Positions 25,610 to 34,460 of a stretch of DNA of 64,000 nt are shown here, piece by piece (position 1 is the first letter of the stretch; the number at the start of each line of letters is the position of its first letter). The notes under the pieces were generated by a model. It saw only the letters and a list, made by a program, of their open reading frames with translations, made no database searches and had not been told where the DNA came from. The translations under genes were made by a program, and so were the position numbers. Source of the DNA: Pseudomonadota bacterium (GTDB lineage Bacteria > Pseudomonadota > Alphaproteobacteria > Sphingomonadales > Sphingomonadaceae); the NCBI GenBank assembly GCA_023423655.1, contig JAFAFE010000005.1:682001-746000 (forward strand), read 5' to 3'.

Positions 25610-26353
25610 ATGACCACCCTCACCCTCCCCACAAAACGCGACGAGGCATGGCGTTATTCCGACCTCGCGGCGCTGGAAAGCGTGTGGCCGGTGGCTGCGC
25701 CCGAAACGCTCACCGTAGCGGCAGGCGATGCGCAGAGCCTGTCCTTCGTGCAGGACGCGGCCGATGACGCGGTGGTCGTGCGCGATTATCAGATCGTGCT
25801 GCAAGCGGGCGCGCGAATGGATGTGCATTTGCTCAATATTGGCGGCAAGCTTGGGCGTGTGACGTTCGATGTGACGCTCCATAAGGGGGCGCATTTCGAA
25901 CTGGCGGCGGCGCAGATTGGTGCGGGCCAGCAAACGCTCGAAATCATCACCACCTTGAACCATGTCGAACCCGAAGCGACGAGCAATCAGGTGGTGCGAT
26001 CGGTGCTGGGCGGGCAGGCGGTGGGCAATATGCTCGGCAAAGTCCATGTCGCGCGCGATGCGCAACTGACCGATGCGAGCCAGTCGGTCAAAGCCATGCT
26101 GCTCGACCGCACCGCGACCGCGAACAGCAAGCCCGAGCTTGAAATCTACGCCGATGATGTGAAGTGCGCGCATGGGGCGACCGTGGGCGAGCTTGACAAG
26201 GCCGCGCTGTTTTATTGCGCCGCACGCGGACTGCCCCCGCATATCGCGCAGACTTTGCTGCTCCATGCGTTCGTCGCCGAAGTGTTTGAAGGGGTCGATG
26301 GCGGCGACGCGATGCTGGAAGCGGCGCTCGCGAAATTGGAGGCTTTGGGGTGA
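25610..26353 (+). CDS. sufD: Fe-S scaffold subunit SufD
   Basis: A 247-residue SufD, the partner of SufB in the SufB-C2-D complex. The ATG at 25610 follows GGGGAGGAG by six bases; the frame is open much further upstream but would run through sufC and the repeat. The protein starts TLPTKRDEAWRYSDLAAL, a typical SufD N-terminus. It continues into a beta-helix (VVVRDYQIVLQAGARMDVHLLNI...) and ends with KCAHGATVGELDKAALFYCAARGLPPHIAQTLLLHAFVAEV, which carries the conserved His and helical end. It is shorter than E. coli SufD, as is usual in sphingomonads. Confidence 0.94.
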   Translation: MTTLTLPTKRDEAWRYSDLAALESVWPVAAPETLTVAAGDAQSLSFVQDAADDAVVVRDYQIVLQAGARMDVHLLNIGGKLGRVTFDVTLHKGAHFELAAAQIGAGQQTLEIITTLNHVEPEATSNQVVRSVLGGQAVGNMLGKVHVARDAQLTDASQSVKAMLLDRTATANSKPELEIYADDVKCAHGATVGELDKAALFYCAARGLPPHIAQTLLLHAFVAEVFEGVDGGDAMLEAALAKLEALG

Positions 26354-26364
26354 GTATCACACGC

Positions 26365-26562
26365 AGCCTAAACCCTTCTCCCTTGATGGGAGAAGGATAT
26401 GGAGCCTTAGCGAACGATAGTGAGCTTAGGCGCAGTTGGATGAGGGTGGTGCGAGCCGGAGGCTCGCGCGGTCGTGCCGACCGCTTACCCCTCACCCAGC
26501 TCCATCTAACTTCGCTACGCTCAGTAAGATTACGCAACCCTCTCCCACAAGGGGAGAGGGGG
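26365..26562. repeat. Palindromic repeat between sufD and sufS
   Basis: CCTTCTCCCTTGATGGGAGAAGG at the left and CCCTCTCCCACAAGGGGAGAGG at the right enclose GGATGAGGGTG and CGCGCGGTCGTGCCGACCGC. A related copy is at 28284-28545. Confidence 0.75.
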
Positions 26563-26602
26563 GACTTACTTCATATGCTATCTTTGGCGGGAGGGGCATA
26601 AG

Positions 26603-27784
26603 ATGAACCGCGCTGATTTCCCGTCGCTTGCCGATGGCTGGCATTATCTTGATACGGCCGCGACGGCGCTCAAACCCCAAGTGGTGATTGACGCTGAACT
26701 GGCGGCGCTGGGCGTCGATTATGCCACGGTGCATCGCGGGGTGTATGCCAAGTCCGCCAATATGACGCTCGCCTATGAAGCCGCGCGCGAAACGGTGGCA
26801 CGCTTTATTAATGCGCAGAGCAATGAGATTGTGTTCGTGCGCGGGGCGACCGAGGGCATTAATCTGGTCGCGCATAGCTGGGGCAATGCGACGCTCAAAG
26901 CGGGCGACCGCATCCTGCTTTCGACGCTCGAGCATCATAGCAATATCGTCCCCTGGCAATTGCTTGCCGAGCGCACCGGTGCGGCGATTGATGTATGTCC
27001 GCTCACGCAAGACGGCCGTATCGACCTCGACGCCGCCGAAGCGCTGCTCACGCCCGCGCATAAACTCGTCGCCTTTGCTCATGTGTCCAATGTGCTGGGG
27101 AGCGTCCTCGACGTGCCGCGCGCGGTTGCATTGGCGCATAAGGTGGGCGCGAAAATCCTGATTGACGGTTGTCAGGCCGTGCCGCGTTTGCCCGTCGATG
27201 TGGCGGCGCTTGATGCGGATTTTTACGTCTTTTCCGGCCATAAACTTTACGGCCCGACCGGTATCGGTGTGCTGTGGGCGAAGGCCGGGATATTGGACGC
27301 GATGCCGCCTTGGCATGGGGGCGGGGCGATGATCGACAAAGTGACGTTCGAACGCACGACCTATGCCCCGCCACCCGCGCGCTTTGAAGCAGGCACGCCG
27401 CATATTACCGGTGCGATCGCGCTCGCCGCCGCCATCCGCTATGTCGAGGGCATCGGCGTTGCAGCAATCCACGCGCATGAGGCGAAGCTGGTCACCGCGA
27501 CCCGCGAAGGGTTGCGCGCGATCAACAGCATCCGCCTGTTCGGCCCCGAAGATAGCGCGGGAATCGTTTCCTTTGCGATGCAAGGGGTGCATCCGCACGA
27601 CATCGGCACCATATTGGATGAAGAAGGCGTCGCGATCCGCGCTGGCCACCATTGCGCGCAGCCGCTGATGGACCATCTCGGGGTTCCGGCAACCGCGCGC
27701 GCAAGTTTCGGCCTTTATTCCGATGAAGGCGATGTGGATGCGCTGCTTAAAGGGCTTAACCGCGTCACGCGGATTTTCGGGTGA
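26603..27784 (+). CDS. sufS: Cysteine desulfurase SufS
   Basis: A 393-residue PLP enzyme that takes sulfur from L-cysteine as a persulfide for cluster assembly. Landmarks are HRGVYAKSANMT near the start, EHHSNIVPWQLL, IDGCQAVPRLPVDV with the PLP-binding Asp/Gln, FSGHKLYGPTGIGVLW with the Schiff-base Lys at about 214, and RAGHHCAQPLMDHLG with the catalytic Cys at about 351, typical of the group II (SufS/CsdA) class. No sufE or sufU gene is present in the window, so its sulfur acceptor must be encoded elsewhere or be SufB itself. sufT follows after seven bases. Confidence 0.96.
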   Translation: MNRADFPSLADGWHYLDTAATALKPQVVIDAELAALGVDYATVHRGVYAKSANMTLAYEAARETVARFINAQSNEIVFVRGATEGINLVAHSWGNATLKAGDRILLSTLEHHSNIVPWQLLAERTGAAIDVCPLTQDGRIDLDAAEALLTPAHKLVAFAHVSNVLGSVLDVPRAVALAHKVGAKILIDGCQAVPRLPVDVAALDADFYVFSGHKLYGPTGIGVLWAKAGILDAMPPWHGGGAMIDKVTFERTTYAPPPARFEAGTPHITGAIALAAAIRYVEGIGVAAIHAHEAKLVTATREGLRAINSIRLFGPEDSAGIVSFAMQGVHPHDIGTILDEEGVAIRAGHHCAQPLMDHLGVPATARASFGLYSDEGDVDALLKGLNRVTRIFG

Positions 27785-27790
27785 AAATAG

Positions 27791-28279
27791 ATGAACGAAG
27801 AACGCAAAATCGAATTTGAAGAAGTCACCGAAGTGGCCGCCCCGCCCAAGGCGCGCGTCATGGCCCCGTCGCCCTTTGAAGCGGAAAGCCTGACCGACAA
27901 GGTCGAGCGCAAGCGCGACTATCTCGACGGCTTTCTCGCGCAAAAACCGGCAGAACCCGACGCGAGCGGGCCGGGCGGCAATGTGCAGGAAGCGATTATC
28001 GAGGAATTGAAAACCATCTTCGATCCCGAAATTCCGGTGAATATTTATGATCTTGGCCTTATCTATAATGTCGAGGTGACGGACGATGGCCATGCGGTTG
28101 TCACCATGACCTTGACGACGCCCCACTGTCCGGTCGCGGAATCGATGCCGGGCGAAGTGGAACTGCGCGTCGGCTCCGTGCCCGGGGTCGGTTTTGCCGA
28201 GGTGAACCTGGTATGGGATCCGCCGTGGGATGCGTCCAAGATGAGCGACGAGGCGAGGCTGGAACTGGGGATGTTGTGA
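27791..28279 (+). CDS. sufT: SUF-associated DUF59/MIP18 protein (SufT-like)
   Basis: A 162-residue protein with a variable N-terminal extension (residues 1-60) and a MIP18/DUF59 domain: QEAIIEELKTIFDPEIPVNIYDLGLIYNVEV, then MTLTTPHCPVAESMPGEVE with the conserved Cys, and VNLVWDPPWDASKMSDEARLELGM. In alphaproteobacterial suf operons this gene sits between sufS and sufA and helps cluster maturation or carriage, like eukaryotic CIA2 and bacterial SufT or PaaD. The Cys may bind a cluster or metal. Tight spacing after sufS suggests one transcript, but two repeats separate it from sufA. Confidence 0.9.
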   Translation: MNEERKIEFEEVTEVAAPPKARVMAPSPFEAESLTDKVERKRDYLDGFLAQKPAEPDASGPGGNVQEAIIEELKTIFDPEIPVNIYDLGLIYNVEVTDDGHAVVTMTLTTPHCPVAESMPGEVELRVGSVPGVGFAEVNLVWDPPWDASKMSDEARLELGML

Positions 28280-28283
28280 GGTA

Positions 28284-28545
28284 AACCTTCTCCCTTGATG
28301 GGAGAAGGATAGGGAGGCTTGGCGCGGTAGCGCTTAGCCGAACTTGGATGAGGGTGAAGCGAGGCAAAGCCTCGCACGGTCGTGCCGACCGCTTACCCCT
28401 CACCCAGCGCGGACATAGGCAGCAAGCTGCCAAGTCCTTGCAACCCGTGATGGGGTTTTGGGTAAACCATGCCCCGCACGGTTTAGAAAATGCCTGGGGC
28501 ATTTTCGACCCTAAACCCCATCACGCCCACAAGGGGAGAGGGGAA
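28284..28545. repeat. Palindromic repeat after sufT
   Basis: It begins CCTTCTCCCTTGATGGGAGAAGG and ends CCCACAAGGGGAGAGG, like the copy after sufD. Its centre includes an extra GGTTTTGGGTAAACCATGCC segment, so this is a longer variant. Confidence 0.72.
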
Positions 28546-28552
28546 CCCATAT

Positions 28553-28693
28553 AAGCCCCTCCCCTTCAGGGGAGGGGTTGGGGGTGGGGGATGTCAGTCT
28601 GGCGCTGCGCTGTGCCGATAGACCCCACCCCGCTGCGACTAGCCAGCAAGCTGGCAAGTCTCACTGCCCCTCCCCTGAAGGAGGAGGGGCTTT
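28553..28693. repeat. Palindromic repeat before sufA
   Basis: CCCCTCCCCTTCAGGGGAGGGG at the left is mirrored by CCCCTCCCCTGAAGGAGGAGGGG at the right. The family is the same as at 8152-8312. It ends 10 bases before the sufA start. Confidence 0.72.
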
Positions 28694-28703
28694 TGAAACT
28701 GGA

Positions 28704-29084
28704 ATGACCAATATGACGACCACGACCGAAACCACCACCGCCCGCAAACCGCGCCCTGCCGCGATTTTGCTGACGCCTGCGGCCGAAGCGCGGATTGCCG
28801 CGCTCATGGACCGCGCGCCGGAAGGAGCGATTGGCGTCAAACTCTCCACCCCGCGCCGCGGTTGTTCGGGGCTTGCCTATTCGGTCGATTATGTCAGCGA
28901 AGAAGTCGCGATGGACGAAAAGATCGAAACGCCGGGCGGCACATTTTATGTCGATGGCGGATCGGTCTTGTATCTGATCGGCTCCACCATGGACTGGGTC
29001 GAAGATGATTTCGCCGCAGGCTTTGTGTTCAACAATCCCAACGCCACCGGCAGTTGCGGCTGCGGCGAAAGCTTCACGGTTTAA
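28704..29084 (+). CDS. sufA: A-type Fe-S carrier SufA (HesB/IscA family)
   Basis: A 126-residue A-type carrier that takes clusters from SufBCD to apoproteins. The start is 28704 or the next ATG at 28713. The three ligand cysteines are present: GCSGLAYSVDY (first Cys) and TGSCGCGESF near the C-terminus (second and third). AAEARIAALM and LYLIGSTMDWVEDDFAAGFVFNNPNA complete the HesB signature. A Thr-rich tail precedes the domain. About 420 bases of repeat DNA separate it from sufT, so transcription may be continuous but translation is independent. Confidence 0.94.
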   Translation: MTNMTTTTETTTARKPRPAAILLTPAAEARIAALMDRAPEGAIGVKLSTPRRGCSGLAYSVDYVSEEVAMDEKIETPGGTFYVDGGSVLYLIGSTMDWVEDDFAAGFVFNNPNATGSCGCGESFTV

Positions 29085-29125
29085 GCTGCTCCGTTGTCGG
29101 ACAGGCTTTAAAAGTCGGACAGGCT

Positions 29126-31429
29126 CTAAAATCCGCGCGAATAGCTTACCACCGCCCCGACTTCATCGGGCATCCAGGCGATATTGCCGCGCTGGATGCG
29201 GTAAAAGCCGTTCACCGCCATGCGCCCGCCCCAAAGTCCGCGCCCATAGGCCGCCTCCCAATCGCGCGCATGGCCGTTGGGGGTGAGCCCCATGCGTTGC
29301 GCGCCATAGGTCGCGCTTTCGGTGGTGTAATCATAGGCGGTTGGCAGCCATAATTGGAGCGCGCCGCCATCGACGCGTAGCGGCTCGGAGTAACGCAGCG
29401 CCAAGCGGTCATCGCCCAATATTCCGCTTTTGGCGAGATCGAACGACCAGCTTTGGCTGTGCAATGTGCCACCGGCGAGTGCGGCACCTTTACGCGCCAT
29501 AGTCCAGCCTTTGCGCGCGGCGAGCGCGGCGCTCCAGCCTTGCCCCAAATCGGCATCGACCCCCGCATTGATGAACCAGCTTTGCGCGCCGCCATCGCCG
29601 AAAAACGGCCCCAGCCGCGATCCCAACAGGGTGCGCTCTTCGTCAAGCCGGGTGAGGCCGAGCGATAGTTTGGCGGGGCCGACAGGATGCGATGCGGACA
29701 GTCCGACCAGCGTATAATCGCTGTGGTCATAGCGCCCGCGCAGCGCGAGCATCGGATGGAGCGAAGGGGTGAACACCGCGCCGCGCTCGGCCGATGCGGT
29801 GATACGCGTCTGTCCCAGCCGGTAACTTGCCGCCATAGCGGTGCCGGGGGCGTTGCGGAAACCCGTGGTGCGCCCGCTCGCTTCGGCGACCATGAACGCA
29901 CCGCCGGGCCGCCCTTCGACACCTGCGACCAGATTGCCCGCACTCTGCGAAAAGCCGAACGAGACATCGACATTGCGGCTGATCCGGCTGGCAATCACGC
30001 CAGCGGTGGCGCGCGCCATATGTGCTTCCCGTCCTGTGAGGGACGCCCGCTCCATGCCGGACGGGCCGACCATTACCGCCATCATCGTCGCCCCTGTATC
30101 GACCGAAAAATGGCGGCCATCGGGTTGGGTCAGCGAAAAGAGGGTGGGTACGGCGCGCGCGGGCGCAAGGTTCGGGCTAAGCTCGACCGAAAAGGCGCGG
30201 CGATAGCTGTCGGTAATGATAGTTGCCAGCGGCTTGGCGGGGCCACCATCGCCCAACGGCGCGCCCAATATGCCGTCCATCGTACCGCCTTGCGCCGGGT
30301 CGATGACCATGCTGCTCGACGCGAGGGTGGTCGTCCCGACCGGCTGGAACGCGCGGCTGAGGTCGAGCGCGCCGCGCCCGTATACATCGTCAATCCCCGC
30401 GCCGCCCAGATCACGCGCGGTCGAAAAGACAAGCTGCACCACCTCTTCGGGCGAAAGATTGGGGAAAGCCTGACGCAACAGGGCAATCGCCCCCGTCACC
30501 ACCGGCGCGGAAAAAGAAGTGCCGCTCCACAAGGTCGGCGTGCCGTCCTTGTCGATCGTGCGCACCCTTGTGCCGAGCGCGGTGATATAGTGATTGGCCC
30601 TTGTTCCGGCGCGGTTTGAAAAGCCCGCAATCGTCATATTGTCGGTGCCGAGCGCGCCTGCGACCAGCACCAGCCCGCGCTGCCCCGCATCGACCAATGC
30701 GGCGGCAAAAGCGTCGGGGTTGCCGCCGGTTGCTTCCTCGCCGTCATTGCCTGCGGACACGACGATGATAATGCCTTCGGATGTCGCGCGGCTCACCGCC
30801 TGACGCAGTGTATAGCCTGCCCCTTCCTCGCCGCCGAGCGAGATGTTGATGACCTTGGCACCTGCCTGCCGCGCAGTATCTATGCCCGCCGCAATCGCGC
30901 TGTCGTAAAATTCGCAGCCCGCATCTTCGCCTTGCCCTTCGGTGGCGCAGGTGCCGGGCTTGTCGGCGCGGATGACCACCAGCGAACTGTTAAACGCGAC
31001 GCCATGATGGCCGCTATCATCCTTGTTCGCCGCAATCACGCCCGCGACCGCCGTGCCGTGGCCGTCTTCGTCGCTATAGCTGCTATTGCCCGCCGTATCG
31101 CGGGAGGCGGCATGGATGCGTCCGGTAAATTCGGACAGCGTTGCGTTGATGCCGGAATCAATCACCCCGACATTGATGCCCGCACCGGTCGCGCCCGATT
31201 GATAGGCTTTGAGCGCGTTGATCGACGCCGCGCCATTGGAGGCGCGATATTCCGCCGTGTCATAATTGATATTGGCCGGTGGCGGTGGTGGCGGAGGAGG
31301 AGGCGGCGGATTGACCGGCGGTGGAGGCGGGGGCGGGGTTGAAATCACCCCGTTGCCACCGCCGCCGCCACACGCAGTTAAAGCGAGCAGGACCAACATG
31401 GTGGATCCGCGTAATAAAAGCTGTTTCAT
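29126..31429 (-). CDS. Subtilisin-like (S8) serine protease lipoprotein with C-terminal barrel-like region
   Basis: A 767-residue protein with a lipoprotein signal (lipobox LTAC at about 17-20), a poly-Gly then poly-Pro linker (20-52) and an S8 peptidase domain. The triad is complete: Asp in VGVIDSGIN, His in DEDGHGTAVAG and Ser in WSGTSFSAPVVTGA. The C-terminal 400 residues are rich in beta strands with alternating aromatic residues and end in a Phe, like an autotransporter or outer-membrane barrel. Autodisplay of the protease on the surface is therefore possible, as in sphingomonad and Pseudomonas S8 autotransporters. It converges with sufA. Confidence 0.88.
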   Translation of the reverse strand: MKQLLLRGSTMLVLLALTACGGGGGNGVISTPPPPPPPVNPPPPPPPPPPPANINYDTAEYRASNGAASINALKAYQSGATGAGINVGVIDSGINATLSEFTGRIHAASRDTAGNSSYSDEDGHGTAVAGVIAANKDDSGHHGVAFNSSLVVIRADKPGTCATEGQGEDAGCEFYDSAIAAGIDTARQAGAKVINISLGGEEGAGYTLRQAVSRATSEGIIIVVSAGNDGEEATGGNPDAFAAALVDAGQRGLVLVAGALGTDNMTIAGFSNRAGTRANHYITALGTRVRTIDKDGTPTLWSGTSFSAPVVTGAIALLRQAFPNLSPEEVVQLVFSTARDLGGAGIDDVYGRGALDLSRAFQPVGTTTLASSSMVIDPAQGGTMDGILGAPLGDGGPAKPLATIITDSYRRAFSVELSPNLAPARAVPTLFSLTQPDGRHFSVDTGATMMAVMVGPSGMERASLTGREAHMARATAGVIASRISRNVDVSFGFSQSAGNLVAGVEGRPGGAFMVAEASGRTTGFRNAPGTAMAASYRLGQTRITASAERGAVFTPSLHPMLALRGRYDHSDYTLVGLSASHPVGPAKLSLGLTRLDEERTLLGSRLGPFFGDGGAQSWFINAGVDADLGQGWSAALAARKGWTMARKGAALAGGTLHSQSWSFDLAKSGILGDDRLALRYSEPLRVDGGALQLWLPTAYDYTTESATYGAQRMGLTPNGHARDWEAAYGRGLWGGRMAVNGFYRIQRGNIAWMPDEVGAVVSYSRGF

Positions 31430-31587
31430 GGCCGCAACCCCTCGCTAAGCCCCCTCGACCGCAATCCGGTCGGCCTTATGCTGCGCCCGCTCCGGTTAGG
31501 ATAAGATAAACAAAAGCAGGTGCCGTGGATATTATAAAGATGTAACGCACGGACGCAGCACGCTAATCCGGCTAAAACAGGCGGATT

Positions 31588-32967
31588 TTAAAGCCGCTCC
31601 AGCCGGATTTTCAGCCCATCCTTGGGTTTGGGAATCGGCCAGGCCTGCCATTCGGGGGTATAACCTTCGTCGAGCACGATGCGATGCGTGGTCAGCAAAT
31701 GGTGGAAGAAGATTTTCGCCTGCATATAGGCAAAATGGAGACCCAGACACATATGTGCGCCGCCGCCGAACGGCACCCACGCATATTTGTGGCGTTCGCG
31801 CATCTGTTCGGGGGTAAAGCGCATCGGGTCGAATTTTTCCGGCTCCGGCCAATATTCGGGCATATTATGCGTATAGGTCGGATTGATGCCGACATGGGTG
31901 CCCGCAGGGATGGTGTAGCCGCCAAACTCGAACGGTTTGAGCGCGCGGCGCGGGATGGCAGGGACCGGCGGGATCATGCGCAGGCTTTCCTTGAACGCCA
32001 TTTCGGTGAGTTCCAACTGCCCCAGCGCATTGTGCGACAAGGGCGCCCCTGCTTGCGCTACGCCCAGCATTTCCGCGCGCAGCCGCTCCTGCCATTCGGG
32101 ATGCTGGCCGAGCAGCCAGACCATCGATGTGACCGACGATGTAATCGTGTCATGCGCGGCCATCATCAGGAAATTCATATGGTCGATAATCGCCTGATCG
32201 GACAAAGGCGCGCCATTTTCATCGACCGCATGACAGATTTGGGTGAAAATATCGCTGCCTTCGCGCTGGCGCCGTTCGGGGATTGCGCGCGCGAAAAAGT
32301 CGCTGAGATAACGCCGTCCGGCTACGCCTCGCGCCATTTTGGTGAAAGGCAAAGGGGTGCGTGCGACCCCGACCGATGCCGCGACCATATCGACAAAAGC
32401 CTGATTGATGCGGTCCGCTTCTGGCCCCCATGCAATGCCGAGGAAAGAGGTCGCCGCAAGGTCGAGCGTTAGCTGTTTGATGGCGGGGTAGAATTGCATT
32501 TCCGCCCCGTCCGCTTCGCTCCATTGTCGGACGCGCGCGGCAATGCCTTCGTTCAGGCTATCGGCATAATATTTCATCGGTTCGGGCTTGAAGGCGACCG
32601 ACAAGGTTCGCCGGTCCATGCGGTGATGGTCGAAATCCATCAGCATCAGCCCGCGCGGGAAGAGCCGCCACAAAATCGGCCCCCAGCCTTGTTCGGAGGA
32701 AAATATCTTGTCGCGGTCGAACAGCATCAGCTCATTGGCTTCGGGGCCGAGCAGCGCCACCTGATAGCCGCCAAAGCCGCGTGTCCGGAAAATCTTGCCA
32801 AAGCGCGCGACCATTTTGGCGGTGAAAGCGCGCGGGTCTTTAAGCTGTTCCAGCGTGGTGCCCAGAACCGGCATCCCGTCTTCGCCGGGGATATGGGCGA
32901 GCGCGTCGCGGCTGTGAAAAGGGGGCCAGTGCGGATGGGCGGCCAGCATCGCCGTGCGTTCGCTCAT
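31588..32967 (-). CDS. Cytochrome P450
   Basis: A 459-residue soluble P450. The heme-Cys motif is VPFGGGAHMCLGLHFAYMQAK, the ExxR of the K helix is KESLRMIPP, and the I helix has MMAAHDTITSS with the usual Asp-Thr pair. The PERF region reads MRFTPEQM. There is no N-terminal membrane anchor and no ferredoxin or ferredoxin reductase gene next to it. The sequence looks closer to the CYP51/CYP120-type bacterial group than to camphor P450s, so a sterol-, retinoid- or fatty-acid-like substrate is possible. A GGAGAG site precedes the start. Confidence 0.93.
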   Translation of the reverse strand: MSERTAMLAAHPHWPPFHSRDALAHIPGEDGMPVLGTTLEQLKDPRAFTAKMVARFGKIFRTRGFGGYQVALLGPEANELMLFDRDKIFSSEQGWGPILWRLFPRGLMLMDFDHHRMDRRTLSVAFKPEPMKYYADSLNEGIAARVRQWSEADGAEMQFYPAIKQLTLDLAATSFLGIAWGPEADRINQAFVDMVAASVGVARTPLPFTKMARGVAGRRYLSDFFARAIPERRQREGSDIFTQICHAVDENGAPLSDQAIIDHMNFLMMAAHDTITSSVTSMVWLLGQHPEWQERLRAEMLGVAQAGAPLSHNALGQLELTEMAFKESLRMIPPVPAIPRRALKPFEFGGYTIPAGTHVGINPTYTHNMPEYWPEPEKFDPMRFTPEQMRERHKYAWVPFGGGAHMCLGLHFAYMQAKIFFHHLLTTHRIVLDEGYTPEWQAWPIPKPKDGLKIRLERL

Positions 32968-33211
32968 GGGTTTCAGCTCTCCAACGGGTCGCGGCGCGAT
33001 GGGGGTGCCCGCAGGACGGATTCGCGCCTAGTTACCGGTGTTGAAGCTTACCGGACCTGCTTACTGACACAAGCGTAAATTTATACCGGTTTACATCTGT
33101 GTTCACCCGCAATTCAAGTCGATATGGTATTAAGTCACGATAAAGTGAGCCGATTCGATAGCCTGCTTGCGCGTTAATAAGAGGCACGGGGCGGTTTTTG
33201 TGGAAGGAATA

Positions 33212-34144
33212 ATGACAATGTCTTTCAAGCTTCCGGTTTCGCGCAAGCTTATGGGTCGCGCAGGATTGGCTGCGGCTGCAGCGTTCAGCCTGTCGGGCTG
33301 CATGTATGATGGCGGCATTTATGGTGCCAGCGATTATGGCTATTATGACGATGGTTACGGCTATGGCTATGATGACGGTTATGGCTATGGCGGCTATGAC
33401 GATTATTATTATGACGATTACCGTCTGGGCTACCCCAACATAGGCTATGGCGGCGGCTGGTACGATAATTATTATTATCCGGGCTATGGCGTTTATGTTT
33501 ACGACCGTGGCGGCCGCTATTATCCGATGAACCAGAAATACCGCAATTATTGGGGTAACTGGCGTCGCGATTGGCGGATGCGCAACGGGCGCGGCAATAA
33601 TCATGACCGCAACTGGCGCGACAAGAACCGCTATGACCGCCCGACCGCAGGCCGCCCGCCCAACATGGTGCAGCGCCCTGAACATATCCGCCGGGATGAT
33701 AAGGACCGTCGCGGTTTCGGGCATCTTGCGCCTGCTGCGCGTGAGGCTGAACGCAACCGTGAGCGCGAACAGCGCCGCGTGATCCGCCAGCAGCGCCAGC
33801 CTGACACAACGCAACCGTCGCGCAACTGGCGTGGTAATCGCGGGGAAGGGCGTGGGGATGGTCAGCCGCGTCAGTGGCAGGGGCAGCAACGCCCCGACGG
33901 TACCCCGCGCGCACGTCCGCAATGGCAAGGCCAGCGTCCCGAGGGCCAACGGCAGGAAGGCCAGCGCCGCTGGCGTCAGGAGCAGCGTCAGCAGGTTGCC
34001 CCGCAAGCTCGTCCTCAGCCGCAACAGCGCCAACAGGCCGCACCGCAGCAACAGCGCCAAGAACGCGCGGCACCCGCCCAGCGTCCCAACCGCGAAGGCC
34101 GTGGCTTTGGCCGGATGCGCAACCAGAATGAGCGCCCGGATTAA
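33212..34144 (+). CDS. Low-complexity lipoprotein, Gly/Tyr/Asp-rich then Arg/Gln-rich
   Basis: A 310-residue protein from the ATG at 33212 (GGAAGGA just upstream; ATG at 33218 is an alternative). It has a lipoprotein signal with lipobox LSGC. After the lipid anchor comes a segment of Tyr-Gly-Tyr-Asp repeats (about residues 30-110), then a basic Asn/Arg-rich middle and an Arg/Gln/Pro-rich tail. The sharp switch from acidic aromatic to strongly basic suggests two disordered domains that could bind different partners such as polysaccharide, LPS or DNA. Similar proteins are annotated as hypothetical in sphingomonads. No enzymatic motif is present. Confidence 0.7.
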   Translation: MTMSFKLPVSRKLMGRAGLAAAAAFSLSGCMYDGGIYGASDYGYYDDGYGYGYDDGYGYGGYDDYYYDDYRLGYPNIGYGGGWYDNYYYPGYGVYVYDRGGRYYPMNQKYRNYWGNWRRDWRMRNGRGNNHDRNWRDKNRYDRPTAGRPPNMVQRPEHIRRDDKDRRGFGHLAPAAREAERNREREQRRVIRQQRQPDTTQPSRNWRGNRGEGRGDGQPRQWQGQQRPDGTPRARPQWQGQRPEGQRQEGQRRWRQEQRQQVAPQARPQPQQRQQAAPQQQRQERAAPAQRPNREGRGFGRMRNQNERPD

Positions 34145-34194
34145 TCCACCGCGCTTGAAATACACCCGCCCGTAAACCGGGCAACAGGGTGAGA

Positions 34195-34232
34195 AAAGGG
34201 TTGCCGTCCTTCAGGTCCGGCAACCCTTTTTT
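34195..34232. terminator. Bidirectional intrinsic terminator
   Basis: AAAGGGTTGCCG (34195-34206) pairs with CGGCAACCCTTT (34218-34229), ending in a T run. It closes the lipoprotein transcript and would also stop transcripts on the minus strand. Confidence 0.88.
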
Positions 34233-34389
34233 ATGCAATCCTTTTTATGGGGCCGGATGACAGGCTGAATCCCCTTTCTGCCGGAGGCGTATCCGGAACA
34301 CAGGCTCCTATGCTGCGCGATTACGAGCCGGGGGCATGCCACCGGTAAAACCGGGAAAATAGCGCGCGATACTCTATTCAAAACAGCAC

Positions 34390-34454
34390 AAAAAAGGCCG
34401 CATAAGAGCGGCCCGAACAGCGGATGAATTAACAACAGCATTCGCTTTGCAAGA
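34390..34454 (-). ncRNA. Candidate ~65-nt small RNA with its own promoter and terminator
   Basis: On the minus strand a promoter (34461-34489) is followed after about 65 nt by GGCCGC (34396-34401) and GCGGCC (34408-34413) around a 6-base loop, then TTTTTT (34395-34390). The only coding frame is a 76-codon one that runs through the terminator and is Leu-rich at its start, so a leader peptide is possible but no downstream gene exists on that strand. The simplest reading is a short sRNA. Confidence 0.55.
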
Positions 34455-34460
34455 GGCAGG

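Noticed and set aside
26492..28126. A 544-codon minus-strand frame opposite sufS and sufT
   Set aside because: Antisense shadow over confirmed Suf genes.
34211..34441. Leu-rich frame (MLLLIHPLFG...) that looks like an attenuator leader peptide
   Set aside because: No biosynthetic gene follows on that strand, and the frame runs through the terminator of the sRNA candidate.
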